Positions 54,180-63,423 of a DNA stretch of 64,000 nt are shown one piece after another. The notes beneath the pieces are model-generated. The model was not told the origin of the DNA. It did no database searches and saw only the letters and a program-made list of their open reading frames with translations. The DNA is from Microvirga ossetica (lineage in GTDB: Bacteria; Pseudomonadota; Alphaproteobacteria; Rhizobiales; Beijerinckiaceae). The translations under genes and the position numbers were made by a program. The stretch covers positions 5,420,501 to 5,484,500 of the forward strand of contig NZ_CP016616.1 of assembly GCF_002741015.1 (NCBI RefSeq). The letters are read 5' to 3'. How positions within the stretch are numbered: the first letter of the stretch is position 1; the number at the start of each line of letters is the position of its first letter.

Positions 54180-55096
54180 GCGAATGCACGAAAGAGGACG
54201 GATAACCGCCTTGGCGGCCCATGCGAGGGGCTGCCGATGACGATCCGAGGTGGTAGTGACCCGATGATAACCCATGGCTTCCAAGCCGCTGTGAAGAATG
54301 GGCCCGCCGCCCTGGAGCTTCGCCGCCGATGCGCATGACTGCATCATGGTTCCGATCCCCGCGGATCAACCGAATACAAGGTCGTGGCGCGATCTCCGCG
54401 CCCGATGGCGAGCTCCCCTCGGACTTGTCGTCGGCTGCGCCCAGGGCAGGACAATTCGACCACCAACAGAGCCTGCCGGTGCGCCCAGGGACGGCCAAAA
54501 AGGGTCGCGGCAGCGAACGAGGAGATGGTCGCCAGCTTGGTCGAACAAGGAGGCTTGACAAGCATCGCCCCATACAAGGGTTGGTAAAGAGCTTGCACGT
54601 CCATGACGATCGTCCCGTTCCTTGTAATGAAAGAGAAGCTGCGCCCCCGCGTCAGGTGGCTGACGAGTGCATGCAGGGCTGCTCGGCCGGCAGTTCAGGC
54701 ATGAGCCGATTGATCACGCTCTAGTCTCTGGTGCTCCCGAACCAGATAGGCGATCCGGTCGAGATGATGGTCGTGGATCCCAAACCCAACCAGCCCCTGG
54801 ATCGTGTCAAAAGACAGGACGGGCGAGGCTCGGTTCCGCACCATTCAGCGGCCGCTCGACCGCGCCCCAGCCGGAATGCGCATCTTTGCGGCATTTGGTA
54901 GCAAGAACCACCAAATTCTCGGCAAGTCACTGATTCAAAGGCATTCCAGTCTCTGTATGACCGATCCAACAACTGGACGGCATTCGATGATCCGCCGAAT
55001 GCCGGGTTGCATGGCCTCGTGGGCACGCATGAGCATCCGCCCGCGGGATCCGCTCCATCGGGCACCCGGCTTATCGGGCAGCCTCAGGCCTGGCTC
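54180..55096. other. No gene seen (917 bp); IS110 tail plus decayed DNA
   Basis: The first part probably belongs to the IS110 3' non-coding tail. From 54,890 to 54,935 there is a sequence (GGTAGCAAGAACCACCAAAT...) about 70-75% similar to one at 56,602-56,646, on the other side of the beta-propeller gene. No frame looks coding. Confidence 0.5.
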
Positions 55097-56341
55097 CTAT
55101 AGTAGCCAGCTAAACCTCGCGGCCACGAAGATGTCGGAAACGCCATTGTCGTCGTCACGGACAAGGTCCGGGGCTGAGCTGGAGTAGGCGACATAATGGC
55201 CATTGCCCGAGATCGCGGGGTCAAAGCTGCCGCCGTTTCCCACGGTGCCGTCGCGGGCCACGGAGAGGAGCGTGGTGGTATCCGCCTTCCGGTCACGGAC
55301 GAATACGTCCGTGGCGTTGTTGTCGTCGCCTGGGGCGAGGTTCGTGGCCAAACTGTAAAAGGTCACGTAGCGGCCATCGGCAGAGATCGAGGGTTCGAAG
55401 CTGCCGAGGTTCCCTTCGGTGCCGTTGCTGGACACCGAGACGAGCTCGGTGGTCCCTTTTTCCCGGTCGTAGACGAAGACGTCCGGGGTATTGTCGCCGC
55501 CGCCCGGCACGCGGCCCGAGCCAATACTGGTGAAGGCCACGAAGCGGCCGTTGGCCGAAATCGCAGAGCCGGAGCTTTCCATGGCTCTCCCCGACTGGTC
55601 CGGGGGAAAGGAGACGAGCTCGGTGGTGCCTTTTTCCCGGTCATAGACGAAGACATCCGAGGTGTTGTCGAAGTCACCTGGCACGAGGTTCGAGGCCAGA
55701 CTGGTAAAGCTTATGAAGCGGCCATTGGCCGATATTTCGCCTTGGCTGCTCGGGCCGAGTGCCTCGGCGCCACCGGAGGATACGGAGACGCGCTCGGTGG
55801 TGCCCGTCCTCCGGTCATGGAGGAAAACATCCGAATCGATATTGTTGTCGCCCGGGACGAGGTTCGACGCTTCACTGTCGAAGACCACATAGCGGCCATT
55901 GGCCGAAATCGAGGGCTGGAAGCTGAAGCCGTTTGCCGCGTCGCCGTTGCTGGTGACGGAGACGATCTCGGTCGTGTCCGTCTTCCGGTCACGGACGAAG
56001 ATGTCTGAAGCGTTGTTGTCGTCGCCCGGCACGAGGTTCGGCGCATCGCTTTGGTAAGTCACGAAGCGGCCATTGGCCGAAATCGCGGGGAAAGAGCTGA
56101 AGCCGTTTCCCCCATCGCCGTTGCTGGCCACGGAGATGATCTCGGTGGTGTCCGCCTTCCGGTCATAGACAAAGACATCTTCCGCGTTGTTGCCATCGCC
56201 CGGCACGAGGTTCGAGGCGACGCTGTGATAGGCCACGTAGCGGCCATTCCACGAAATGTCGGGGAAAAAGCTGTCGCCGTTTCCAGCGGTGCCGTCGGAG
56301 GACACGGAGATGCGTTCGATGGCAAAGTGCTTGTTCCGCAT
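55097..56341 (-). CDS. Seven-repeat beta-propeller protein (TolB/WD40-like PD40)
   Basis: 414 aa made of seven tandem ~57-residue repeats, each of the type ERVSVSSxG...SFxPxISANGRYVxF followed by ASNLVPGDxNNxSDVFVYDR. The repeat count fits a complete seven-bladed propeller. Each repeat has an Asp/Asn-rich loop (PGDDNNASD) suggesting Ca2+ binding. There is no signal peptide at the ATG 56341 start, so location is unclear. Highly similar repeats at DNA level imply internal duplication. Confidence 0.85.
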   Translation of the reverse strand: MRNKHFAIERISVSSDGTAGNGDSFFPDISWNGRYVAYHSVASNLVPGDGNNAEDVFVYDRKADTTEIISVASNGDGGNGFSSFPAISANGRFVTYQSDAPNLVPGDDNNASDIFVRDRKTDTTEIVSVTSNGDAANGFSFQPSISANGRYVVFDSEASNLVPGDNNIDSDVFLHDRRTGTTERVSVSSGGAEALGPSSQGEISANGRFISFTSLASNLVPGDFDNTSDVFVYDREKGTTELVSFPPDQSGRAMESSGSAISANGRFVAFTSIGSGRVPGGGDNTPDVFVYDREKGTTELVSVSSNGTEGNLGSFEPSISADGRYVTFYSLATNLAPGDDNNATDVFVRDRKADTTTLLSVARDGTVGNGGSFDPAISGNGHYVAYSSSAPDLVRDDDNGVSDIFVAARFSWLL

Positions 56342-56677
56342 GGCACTGATCCTTCTAGATTGGGTTCACGAAAGTTGGTGCGCTCGTGAACGCGAGGCGA
56401 AGGCATTGATGTGACTGTCGTCGAGCTGGAACGTGATTGTATCGAATTAGAAAGAGCAGGCCCGATTTGCCTGGCCCTATCGATTCTTTCGGTCAGGCGC
56501 TCAGCGCAAGGCAAGAGCGCCTGGCCAGTCTCAGAGGATCAGAAAATTCTCAGCTTTGAACTCGTCGACCTTCCATGATGGCGGGCGTTTCGATCCAGCA
56601 TTCGGCAGCAAAGACCACCAAACGCTCAGTAAACGGCTGATCCGCAATGGTCCCGGCGCTGTCGGCAGGTCGGTAAT
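56342..56677. other. No gene seen (336 bp)
   Basis: Contains the second copy of the weak direct repeat noted under 54,180-55,096 (around 56,602-56,646). The upstream region of the propeller gene should carry its promoter; none assigned. Confidence 0.4.
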
Positions 56678-57892
56678 TCAGCTTACCCGAACCCGGCGCG
56701 TTACCTGCCCGTTGCTCTCCCAGTAGGTCCGCTTGTTCGCAATCACGGGATCGTCCATTGCGGGTTGAACCTGCCCCCCGAAACCCACCGCGCGGGAGGT
56801 AATCCGGTGCTCGCCTGGTGACGGACGCTCCCAGTCGAGGGACCAGATCCGCCAGGCATGGTCAGCCTCCTCGCTGCGGTCGATGGTGGCGGGAGTCCAC
56901 GGACCGCCATCGATCTGGACCTCTACCTTGGCGATGGGCGCCCCCCAAGCCGCGCCGATGATGCGGTACTGATCGCCCTGACGGGTCACCTTGGCCGGCA
57001 CCGACTTGAGCAAGGTCCGCCCGACCGACGTCTCGATGCCCACCACCTTGCCCTCGTGCTGCTCCTCCCGCAGGGTCACATAATCCCGCGCCTGGAAGCG
57101 CCCCATGAAGGGCGTGTCCCGCACCTCGATGCGGTCGAGCCATTTGACGTTGGCAATCCCATACCAGCCGGGAGCAATCAGGCGCAGGGGGAAGCCATTG
57201 GGCTGCGGTAGCGGGGCACCGTTCATCTCGTACGCCAGGATGGTGTCGCGGCTCATGGCATCAGCGAGCGACATGCTGCGGGCGAAGTTTTGCCGGACCT
57301 TGACACTCCGCACCTGCTCCTCGCCCGCATCGGTGCCAAAGAAGACCACCTCTTTGGCGCTGCTGCGCACCTGGGCCTCCTCCAGGAGCGGCGCCAGGGG
57401 CGTGCCTGCCCACTGGGCATTGCCGACAGCCGCGGTGAACCAGGGGAAGCCGTGATTGCCGGAGCATTCGAGGGTGAATGTGACCTCGCGCCGGGGGCGG
57501 GCCTTGAGGTCGTCGAGCGTCAGTCGGAGCGGGTGCCCAATGGACCCGCCGATTTCCAGCGACCAAGTCTTCTCGTCGATCGCGGGGCGGTCATAATGCG
57601 AGATGCTGAAGAACCGCTCATTGGGCGTCAGCCAGGTGTTCAGATCCTCCCACTTTTGCAGGTTCTGGACATCGCCGGCTGCCGCAGTGGGGACCGACGG
57701 CGGCTGGTCGGCCCAAGGAACAACCTCCTCGCCAGGGCGGTTCGGGAACGCCCGGGCCAGGGAGGAGCGGAGAACCGTCAGTCCGGCGAGAGACGCACTG
57801 CCGTAGGCGAGGAAGTCGCGGCGGGGAAGATGATTGGATTGCATTGCCTGCCTCCATCGATCCAGTGACGCGAAGACGTCTTGCTGCTCCAT
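56678..57892 (-). CDS. Sulfite oxidase-family molybdoenzyme (SorA/SoxC-like), Tat-exported
   Basis: 404 aa from ATG 57892 (frame open to GTG 57910). A twin-arginine motif PRRDFLAYG at about residues 23-31 and hydrophobic region support Tat export of the folded Moco enzyme. LECSGNHGFPWF contains the Cys that ligates molybdenum. The Mo-co dimerisation domain follows (VEVQIDGGPWTPA, YWESNGQV). Oxidises sulfite to sulfate, or acts on related S-oxides, in the periplasm. A partner cytochrome is not in the window. Confidence 0.92.
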   Translation of the reverse strand: MEQQDVFASLDRWRQAMQSNHLPRRDFLAYGSASLAGLTVLRSSLARAFPNRPGEEVVPWADQPPSVPTAAAGDVQNLQKWEDLNTWLTPNERFFSISHYDRPAIDEKTWSLEIGGSIGHPLRLTLDDLKARPRREVTFTLECSGNHGFPWFTAAVGNAQWAGTPLAPLLEEAQVRSSAKEVVFFGTDAGEEQVRSVKVRQNFARSMSLADAMSRDTILAYEMNGAPLPQPNGFPLRLIAPGWYGIANVKWLDRIEVRDTPFMGRFQARDYVTLREEQHEGKVVGIETSVGRTLLKSVPAKVTRQGDQYRIIGAAWGAPIAKVEVQIDGGPWTPATIDRSEEADHAWRIWSLDWERPSPGEHRITSRAVGFGGQVQPAMDDPVIANKRTYWESNGQVTRRVRVS

Positions 57893-58430
57893 GTCGTTGC
57901 CTGAGCTCACTCACCCCAGAACAGGTCGCGCAGACCTTCCTTGCACCGGGAGCCGACGAAGCCGTGTGGGCATCAAGGCTCGGCACAGGGTGGGTTCGCC
58001 ATACTCACTGTACTCGCACAAGCTGCGGTCGCGGGCGAAGCGGTCATCGGTCGAGCCGCTCGTCCCCAGAGATCCCCAGGGCTGCGGCGCCACGAGAGAG
58101 CATTGGTTGCCAGGCGGCATGGCAGGGCAGGTCCATTGGGCGCTCCCGAATGGTGCCAAGACCAGAATCGATGCTGCTCTCTTTAGCGGCCCCTGTCGAC
58201 CGGAGAAGCTCTTCACTAATCCATATGAGCCTGCATCCCCATGACCGAAAGCCCAGGGCTTCGGGTGCTTGGCCGTCTTGATGGTCTGGGCATGGAGAGG
58301 GGCTGCGGTCAATAAGGCTATCACGCGCGCGGTAGCCCGGCTCCGAAAATCGTTTTGACAGCGCGGCGGACCGGGCGTGAACTGACCGACGCATGTGCGT
58401 CCCGCACATGGCTCAGGGACGGAGGTTGCC
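57893..58430. other. Intergenic region (538 bp) with one inverted repeat
   Basis: Between the divergent sulfite oxidase and cupin genes; it carries their promoters and the palindrome at 58392-58410. No gene recognised. Confidence 0.45.
58392..58410 (+). promoter_or_regulatory. Inverted repeat in front of the cupin gene, possible operator
   Basis: CATGTGCG (58392-58399), TCC, CGCACATG (58403-58410), perfect 8-bp arms, 20 bases before the ATG of the cupin. Position fits a repressor or activator site in the leader. Confidence 0.5.
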
Positions 58431-58847
58431 ATGGAAAGCCTCAATCGCAGGTCGGCTCTTGTTCTCGGTGTTGCCCTTGCCCCGGCCATTGGCCTGCCGC
58501 AGCCGGCAGCGGCCGCCTCGATGTACGGCCCCGACGCCGGCAAGGAAATCCTACCCGGCATCCGGCAGGTCGATCTCGGCAAATGGCCGATCAACATCGC
58601 GACGTACAAGACCGCAGTGGCCACTGACTACGTCTTCGCGCCGGGCTCGGGGTTTCCGGACGAGGCCATGAAGAACGACATGATCTGCCAGATCATGGAG
58701 GGCGAGATCTGGGTCAAGCAAGGGGACAAGGCGTACACGGCCAAGGCCGGCCACGTCTTCGCCTGTGCCAAGGACACGTTCGAGGAGGACAAGAACCAGA
58801 GCAACGCGACAGCGGTCATGCGTGTGATCGACCTGATGCCCGCCTGA
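58431..58847 (+). CDS. Exported cupin-domain protein
   Basis: 138 aa. An N-terminal signal with RR (LNRRSALVLGVALAPAIGL) suggests Tat or Sec export. The single cupin barrel has the MEGEIWVKQGDKAYTAKAGHVFAC strand pattern, with few canonical His ligands, so metal binding is doubtful. ATG 58431 follows GGAGG. Possible co-regulation with the divergent sulfite oxidase. Confidence 0.78.
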   Translation: MESLNRRSALVLGVALAPAIGLPQPAAAASMYGPDAGKEILPGIRQVDLGKWPINIATYKTAVATDYVFAPGSGFPDEAMKNDMICQIMEGEIWVKQGDKAYTAKAGHVFACAKDTFEEDKNQSNATAVMRVIDLMPA

Positions 58848-59141
58848 CACCTTGGAGCCACTGCCTCAGGAGAGGATCCCTGCCCCTGATCGATGGCGGG
58901 GTTCCTCTCCGCCACCTGTTATCATCCTTCCAGGCGTTCCTCGAGGGCCAGTCCTTCATTACTATCGCCGCAGCCCTGATCGGCACGGGAAGGAGCCGGT
59001 CCATTCCATTCGCGGATGCTCGTCATCGAGACGCGTATCGACTCGAGTTGGCAGTCGCCGCTAAGGCCATCCCACGCTAATGTTCCGTGTTCTCGGACTT
59101 TCGGAATGACTGCCCATGGGCACCGAGCCGCGGGGAGCAGG

Positions 59142-60938
59142 ATGACGCCGTCACAGGTGGAACGACGACTGGCCGCGATCCTGGTGGCCGATGTCGTCGG
59201 CTATTCGCGCCAGGTCGAGGCTGACGAGACCCGGACGCTGGCCGCCTTGAAGGACTTGCGGCAGACAGTGCTCGAACCTCTCCTGGCCGAACGCGGCGGT
59301 CGTCTGGTCAAGCTGTTGGGCGACGGACTCATTGCGGAGTTCGGGTCTGTGGTTGGCGCGGTGGCTTGCGCAGCAGCTATCCAGGCGCAGGTGGCCGGCC
59401 GACAGGAGCAGGTGCCTCCAGAGCGCCGGATCGTCCTGCGTATCGGTGTCAACCTCGGCGACGTCGTCATCGAGGGTGACGATCTCCTTGGGGACGGGGT
59501 CAACATTGCAGCCCGGCTTGAACAGATCTGCGAGCCGGGCGGCGTCATGATCTCGGGCGCCGCCTACGACCAGCTTCCTGGCAAACTCGATGTCCGCTTT
59601 GCGTACGCGGGTGAGCCGCGACTCAAGAACATCGCGCGGCCCGTCAGAGCCTACCGGCTGATGCCGGAGGGCAGGCTGGCCCAATTGGACCCAGCGCCAC
59701 GGGCCGGTGAAAAGCCTGTCATTGCGGTGCTTCCCTTTCACAATCTGAGCGGCGACCCAGAGCAGGTTTACTTCAGCGACGGCATGACGGAGGAGGTGCT
59801 GACCGAGTTGTCGCGCTTTCGCGAACTCATGGTGATCGCGCGCAATTCCTCATTCGCATTCCGCGGCAAGAGCATGGACGTGCGCGAGATCGGCCATGCC
59901 CTCGGGGCGACCTACGTAATCGAGGGCAACGTGCGCCGCGCGGGCAACCGCGTGCGCATCAATGCCCAGCTCGTTGATGCAGCGAGCGGAACCCATCTCT
60001 GGGCCGAGCGATACGACCGGGCCATCGAGGACGTGTTCGCGGTGCAGGAGGAGATCGCCCAGAGCATCGTGGCAACGGTGGCACAGCGGGTCCGCGATGA
60101 GGGCGAGGTTGCGGCCCGGCGGCGTCCGCCGGAGGACATCCGGGCGTACGATCTGTTCCTCAAGGGTCTGCGGCTCTCGGACACCTTCACCCCCGAGGTA
60201 CAGGCGCAGGTGGAGGCGCTCTACGAGCAGGCGCGTGCCATCGACCCAACCTTCGCACGCACCTATACGGGCCTCGCTTATATCCATCTGAACCGCTCCA
60301 TTAACGTCGTCGCGGGAGTGGGGCCTCAGCCGGATGAGCATCGGTTCTCGGCCCTGGACCTCGCGGAGCGAGCGCTGGCGCTCGACCCGAACGATCCCCA
60401 GGTGCATTGCACGCTCGGGATGATGTGCGCATTTGTGCGCGACTTCGACCGCGGAGAACGGCACTTCGATCTCGCGCGGACCATGAACCCGAACGACGCA
60501 TCGATCCAGATCCTCTGGGCTTGGATGCAAGCGGTAATCGGCAAGCCCGAACGCGGGATGGCGGCCGCCGAGACGGCCTACCGGCTCAATCCGCGGCACC
60601 CGCTCTGGTATGACAGGTTCGTTGCCCGCCTGCACTTCCAGCTTGGTCGCTACGGGGAAGCGACTGCCCTTCTGGAGAGGTCGATCCTCGGTATACCGGC
60701 ACGGCGCCTGCGGGACACCGGATGGCTCGTGGCAGCCTTGGCCCACCAGGCCCGCCTCGACGAGGCTGCTCGCCGCGGAGAGGAACTCGTCCGCGAGATC
60801 GCATGCCACTGGTGCGGCGATCCGGGGGCGGGTCCGTCTGACTACGTTGACTGGATCGTGTGGTCTTCGCTCCTTCAGCATGCGGCTGACATGGAGCGGC
60901 TGCGAGTGGGGCTGCGCCTTGCCGGGTTGCCGTCCTGA
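59142..60938 (+). CDS. Class III adenylate cyclase with TolB-like and TPR domains
   Basis: 598 aa from ATG 59142 (GGGAGCAGG upstream). Cyclase homology domain (residues 1-170; ERRLAAILVADVVGYSRQVE, VKLLGDGLIAEF, INLGDV-like RIGVNLGDVVIEGDDLLGDG). Then a TolB-N-type module (VIAVLPFHNLSGDPEQVYFSDG) and several TPR repeats to the C terminus (ARAIDPTFARTYTGLAYIHL, ALDPNDPQVHCTLG, NPNDASIQILWAW). A common rhizobial architecture. The product cAMP (or cGMP) is expected but not shown. Confidence 0.9.
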   Translation: MTPSQVERRLAAILVADVVGYSRQVEADETRTLAALKDLRQTVLEPLLAERGGRLVKLLGDGLIAEFGSVVGAVACAAAIQAQVAGRQEQVPPERRIVLRIGVNLGDVVIEGDDLLGDGVNIAARLEQICEPGGVMISGAAYDQLPGKLDVRFAYAGEPRLKNIARPVRAYRLMPEGRLAQLDPAPRAGEKPVIAVLPFHNLSGDPEQVYFSDGMTEEVLTELSRFRELMVIARNSSFAFRGKSMDVREIGHALGATYVIEGNVRRAGNRVRINAQLVDAASGTHLWAERYDRAIEDVFAVQEEIAQSIVATVAQRVRDEGEVAARRRPPEDIRAYDLFLKGLRLSDTFTPEVQAQVEALYEQARAIDPTFARTYTGLAYIHLNRSINVVAGVGPQPDEHRFSALDLAERALALDPNDPQVHCTLGMMCAFVRDFDRGERHFDLARTMNPNDASIQILWAWMQAVIGKPERGMAAAETAYRLNPRHPLWYDRFVARLHFQLGRYGEATALLERSILGIPARRLRDTGWLVAALAHQARLDEAARRGEELVREIACHWCGDPGAGPSDYVDWIVWSSLLQHAADMERLRVGLRLAGLPS

Positions 60939-61389
60939 ACCGAGACTGAGAGGGCAACGATCTCTGCGACAGTGGCGAACGCATTCGCCCGAGCTCGAGC
61001 GGGAGCTGCCTTATATCCTTCGCGGCTGCTGACCTGTCCGGTGCGTCAACGAGATCGAAACTGCGATCACCTGGTCGATCGCAGCGATTCTGGCTCCCAT
61101 TTTCCCGGCGTCGCCGAGCGGTTCGGCGCGCTTCCGCCTCAGTTTCCCTTCAACGCTTACGGCGCTCCCACTCCAGCAAGGGGAGCCGGAAGCTACCAGA
61201 CGAGCCTCTCTGCGCCCACTTCGACGGCCTGGTGCTCCGGGATGCAGAACTGGTCCGAGACATCGCTCGCCGGACGAGGCTGAGCCACGCGGCGCGGATG
61301 GGCACGCGCCCAAAATGGCCAAGGTCGGCATAGGCGGTCGGTGCTGTGCGTGCAGATGGCTCGGATGTGGTCGCGACGGCAAACATCGG
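60939..61389. other. No gene seen (451 bp)
   Basis: Frames lack protein-like composition. Confidence 0.4.
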
Positions 61390-61581
61390 TCACTCGACAT
61401 CCGGTGGGTCAGGGGGGACCGGCAGCCAATGCGAGGGCTCCAGCACGACACTCGTATCCAGATAGGCCAGCCATTTCCCTCGAAACCAGACGCCCGTGTG
61501 CCAGCCGCCCTGATGGGGGCAATAGAGGAGGAGAGGCTGATCGTCCTCGTGCGGAGCGGTGGCGATGGGTCGTGGCGTCAT
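61390..61581 (-). CDS. Small DUF551-like protein (63 aa)
   Basis: PIATAPHEDDQPLLLYCP, then WHTGVWFRGKWLAYLDTS and LEPSHWLPVPPDPP: the order of motifs of short phage- and plasmid-borne DUF551-type proteins. Unknown function. On the same strand as the zinc-ribbon gene 316 bases upstream. Confidence 0.65.
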   Translation of the reverse strand: MTPRPIATAPHEDDQPLLLYCPHQGGWHTGVWFRGKWLAYLDTSVVLEPSHWLPVPPDPPDVE

Positions 61582-61897
61582 GGATGCATTCTACCGTAGC
61601 CGGTCGGCCAGTGCCTTGGCTGACACCTTCCGACAGCACCACGGCCTGAGCCGCTGGCGATTGTCCTCCGGAGATCGGCCAGGGCGCTACACCAGGGTGA
61701 ACGAGCGGCCCCCTCAACCGAAACCCCTTTCAAGGATTAGGCAAGAGGGCGCCGAAGCTGTCGGCGGTGACATCCAAGGACGGCCGACAGGAAACGATGA
61801 TCCCGCATCTGCGTGTATCAGCGCGCCGATGAGCACCCTGAGAGTACCCACCGTGACGAACTTCCCGCTCTCGGCACATCCCGGAAGTATGCCGAAA

Positions 61898-62116
61898 TCA
61901 AGTGCGAGGTGCCAAGGGGAGGAGTTCCGTTCCCTCCAGCCAGGCATGGGTTGCGGCCTCGCGGGCGGTCCGCTCGTCCTGGAAACCATTGTCAGTGATC
62001 GTCTCGAAGCCGCAGACGTGGCACTGAACGGTGGCGGCGAAGCCACCATCAATGGTGGCGAAGCTCAGGACGGATGCTGCGTCGCAGGAACACTGTGGGC
62101 AGAACGTCTGGCCCAT
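61898..62116 (-). CDS. Small zinc-ribbon protein, Lar-like (72 aa)
   Basis: Two CxxC pairs (CPQC at about 6-9 and CHVCGF at about 32-37) and a tail TAREAATHAWLEGT, which resembles Lar-type restriction-alleviation or related phage zinc-ribbon proteins. Family link tentative. Starts at ATG 62116. Confidence 0.6.
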   Translation of the reverse strand: MGQTFCPQCSCDAASVLSFATIDGGFAATVQCHVCGFETITDNGFQDERTAREAATHAWLEGTELLPLAPRT

Positions 62117-62267
62117 GTCGCCTTTCCTCTTCCTGGCGATGGCCGCCGGGTGACTTCAGGGTAACCCATGTGGAGCCGCCTTTGAGCCCAGGAAGCCGCG
62201 ACAAATTCGATGTCGACCCCGAACAGCCGAAGGCAAGTTCTTGAGGCACCCCCCAAAACGCGGTATG

Positions 62268-62284
62268 TTGCAAATGATTTGCAA
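62268..62284 (+). promoter_or_regulatory. Fur/Mur-type palindrome before the multicopper oxidase
   Basis: TTGCAAATGATTTGCAA is a perfect palindrome around one central base, 20 bases before ATG 62305. Its shape fits the TGCAAAT-N-ATTTGCA sites of alphaproteobacterial Fur-family regulators (Fur/Mur). It would overlap the transcription start or leader and thus repress. Confidence 0.6.
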
Positions 62285-62304
62285 GAGCGACAAGGTCGTG
62301 CGGC

Positions 62305-63423
62305 ATGCGCAATTGGCTGCGAGAGACCGTCAACCGACGTCACCTTCTCTGGGGCAGCCTCGCCACGGCAAGCGGCTCCCTAATCGGGGGAGCAGCGGCG
62401 ACCGGTCAGAGTTCGCATGCGGGGCATGGTTCGGCACCACCCTACGACGCGAATGGGGCCGGTCATCACAGCTCGCACGGCCATATGATCACAGTCGGCG
62501 ATGTCGGCAGCGCCCGCAACGGCTTCGACCCGACATCGCTCCTGACGGACTGGGAGACTGGGATCGTGTCGTCACTGCCGGACGGGCGTACGCTGCGAAC
62601 CTTCGAGATCATCGGCGAGGACAAGGAGATCGAGATCGCGCCGGGCATCCTCTTTCCGGCCTGGACCTACAATGGCCGCGTGCCCGGCCCCAGCCTGCGC
62701 GTGACCGAGGGAGACCGGGTGCAGATCATCTTCCGGAACTTCGCCTCACATCGGCACTCGATGCACTTCCACGGCATCCACTCGGCACGAATGGACGGCA
62801 TTCCCGGAGCGGGCGAAATCGGTCCTGGCGAGGAATTCATCTACGAGTTCGATGCGCTTCCCTTCGGCTGCCATCTCTATCACTGTCACGCCCTGCCGCT
62901 GAAGCGGCACATCCACAAGGGCATGTACGGCGCCTTCGTCATCGATCCCGATCCAGCGGGTCATCCCGAGCAGGCCGACGTAGCCCGCTCCCGCCTCCTC
63001 GGTACGCCCGAGAACCGGGAGTGGCAGGAATTCGTCATGGTGATGAACGGTTTCGACACCAACTTCGATGGGGAGAACGAGGTCTACGCCGTCAACACGG
63101 TCGCGCATCACTACGCCAAGCACCCGATTACCGTCATCCGCAGCAAGCCGGTGCGGCTTTACCTCATCAATGTGGTTGAGTTCGACCCGATCAACTCGCT
63201 GCACCTGCACGGCAACTTCTTCGACTACTACGACCACGGCACGACCCTGACGCCGACGCTGCGCACCATCGATACGGTCATGCAGTGCCAGGCCCAGCGC
63301 GGCATCCTGGAGTTCTCCTATCGCGCGCATGAGACGGGCCTGTACATGTTCCACGCCCACCAGGCCGAGTTCACCGAGCTCGGCTGGATGGGCATGTTCG
63401 ATGTGGTGGAGGCGGCCGCATGA
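62305..63423 (+). CDS. Two-domain multicopper oxidase, exported
   Basis: 372 aa. N-terminal signal with RR (NRRHLLWGSLATA), then a His-rich segment (HAGHG, HHSSHGH). Domain 1 has HFHGIHS, then LYHCHALPLKRHIHKGM: a full type 1 copper set (His, Cys, His, Met). Domain 2 has HLHGNFFDYYDH and MFHAHQAEFTELGWMGM, where the type 1 Cys is replaced. The trinuclear ligands (HxH) are present in both. This fits a trimeric two-domain laccase-like enzyme with type 1 Cu in domain 1. Overlaps the next gene by ATGA. Confidence 0.9.
   Translation: MRNWLRETVNRRHLLWGSLATASGSLIGGAAATGQSSHAGHGSAPPYDANGAGHHSSHGHMITVGDVGSARNGFDPTSLLTDWETGIVSSLPDGRTLRTFEIIGEDKEIEIAPGILFPAWTYNGRVPGPSLRVTEGDRVQIIFRNFASHRHSMHFHGIHSARMDGIPGAGEIGPGEEFIYEFDALPFGCHLYHCHALPLKRHIHKGMYGAFVIDPDPAGHPEQADVARSRLLGTPENREWQEFVMVMNGFDTNFDGENEVYAVNTVAHHYAKHPITVIRSKPVRLYLINVVEFDPINSLHLHGNFFDYYDHGTTLTPTLRTIDTVMQCQAQRGILEFSYRAHETGLYMFHAHQAEFTELGWMGMFDVVEAAA

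Larger units (their letters stand above)
52951..54340. mobile_element. IS110-family insertion sequence (right end unresolved)
   Basis: The left end is near 52951-52954, where oxidoreductase homology stops. It contains the transposase (53016-54179) and a 3' non-coding tail of at least 150 bases. IS110 elements have no long terminal inverted repeats, and their ends cannot be fixed without an empty site. Confidence 0.7.

Noticed and set aside
55097..56341. Regularly spaced DNA repeats resembling a repeat array
   Set aside because: The ~171-bp period is in frame and encodes propeller blades; no CRISPR-type short repeats and spacers.
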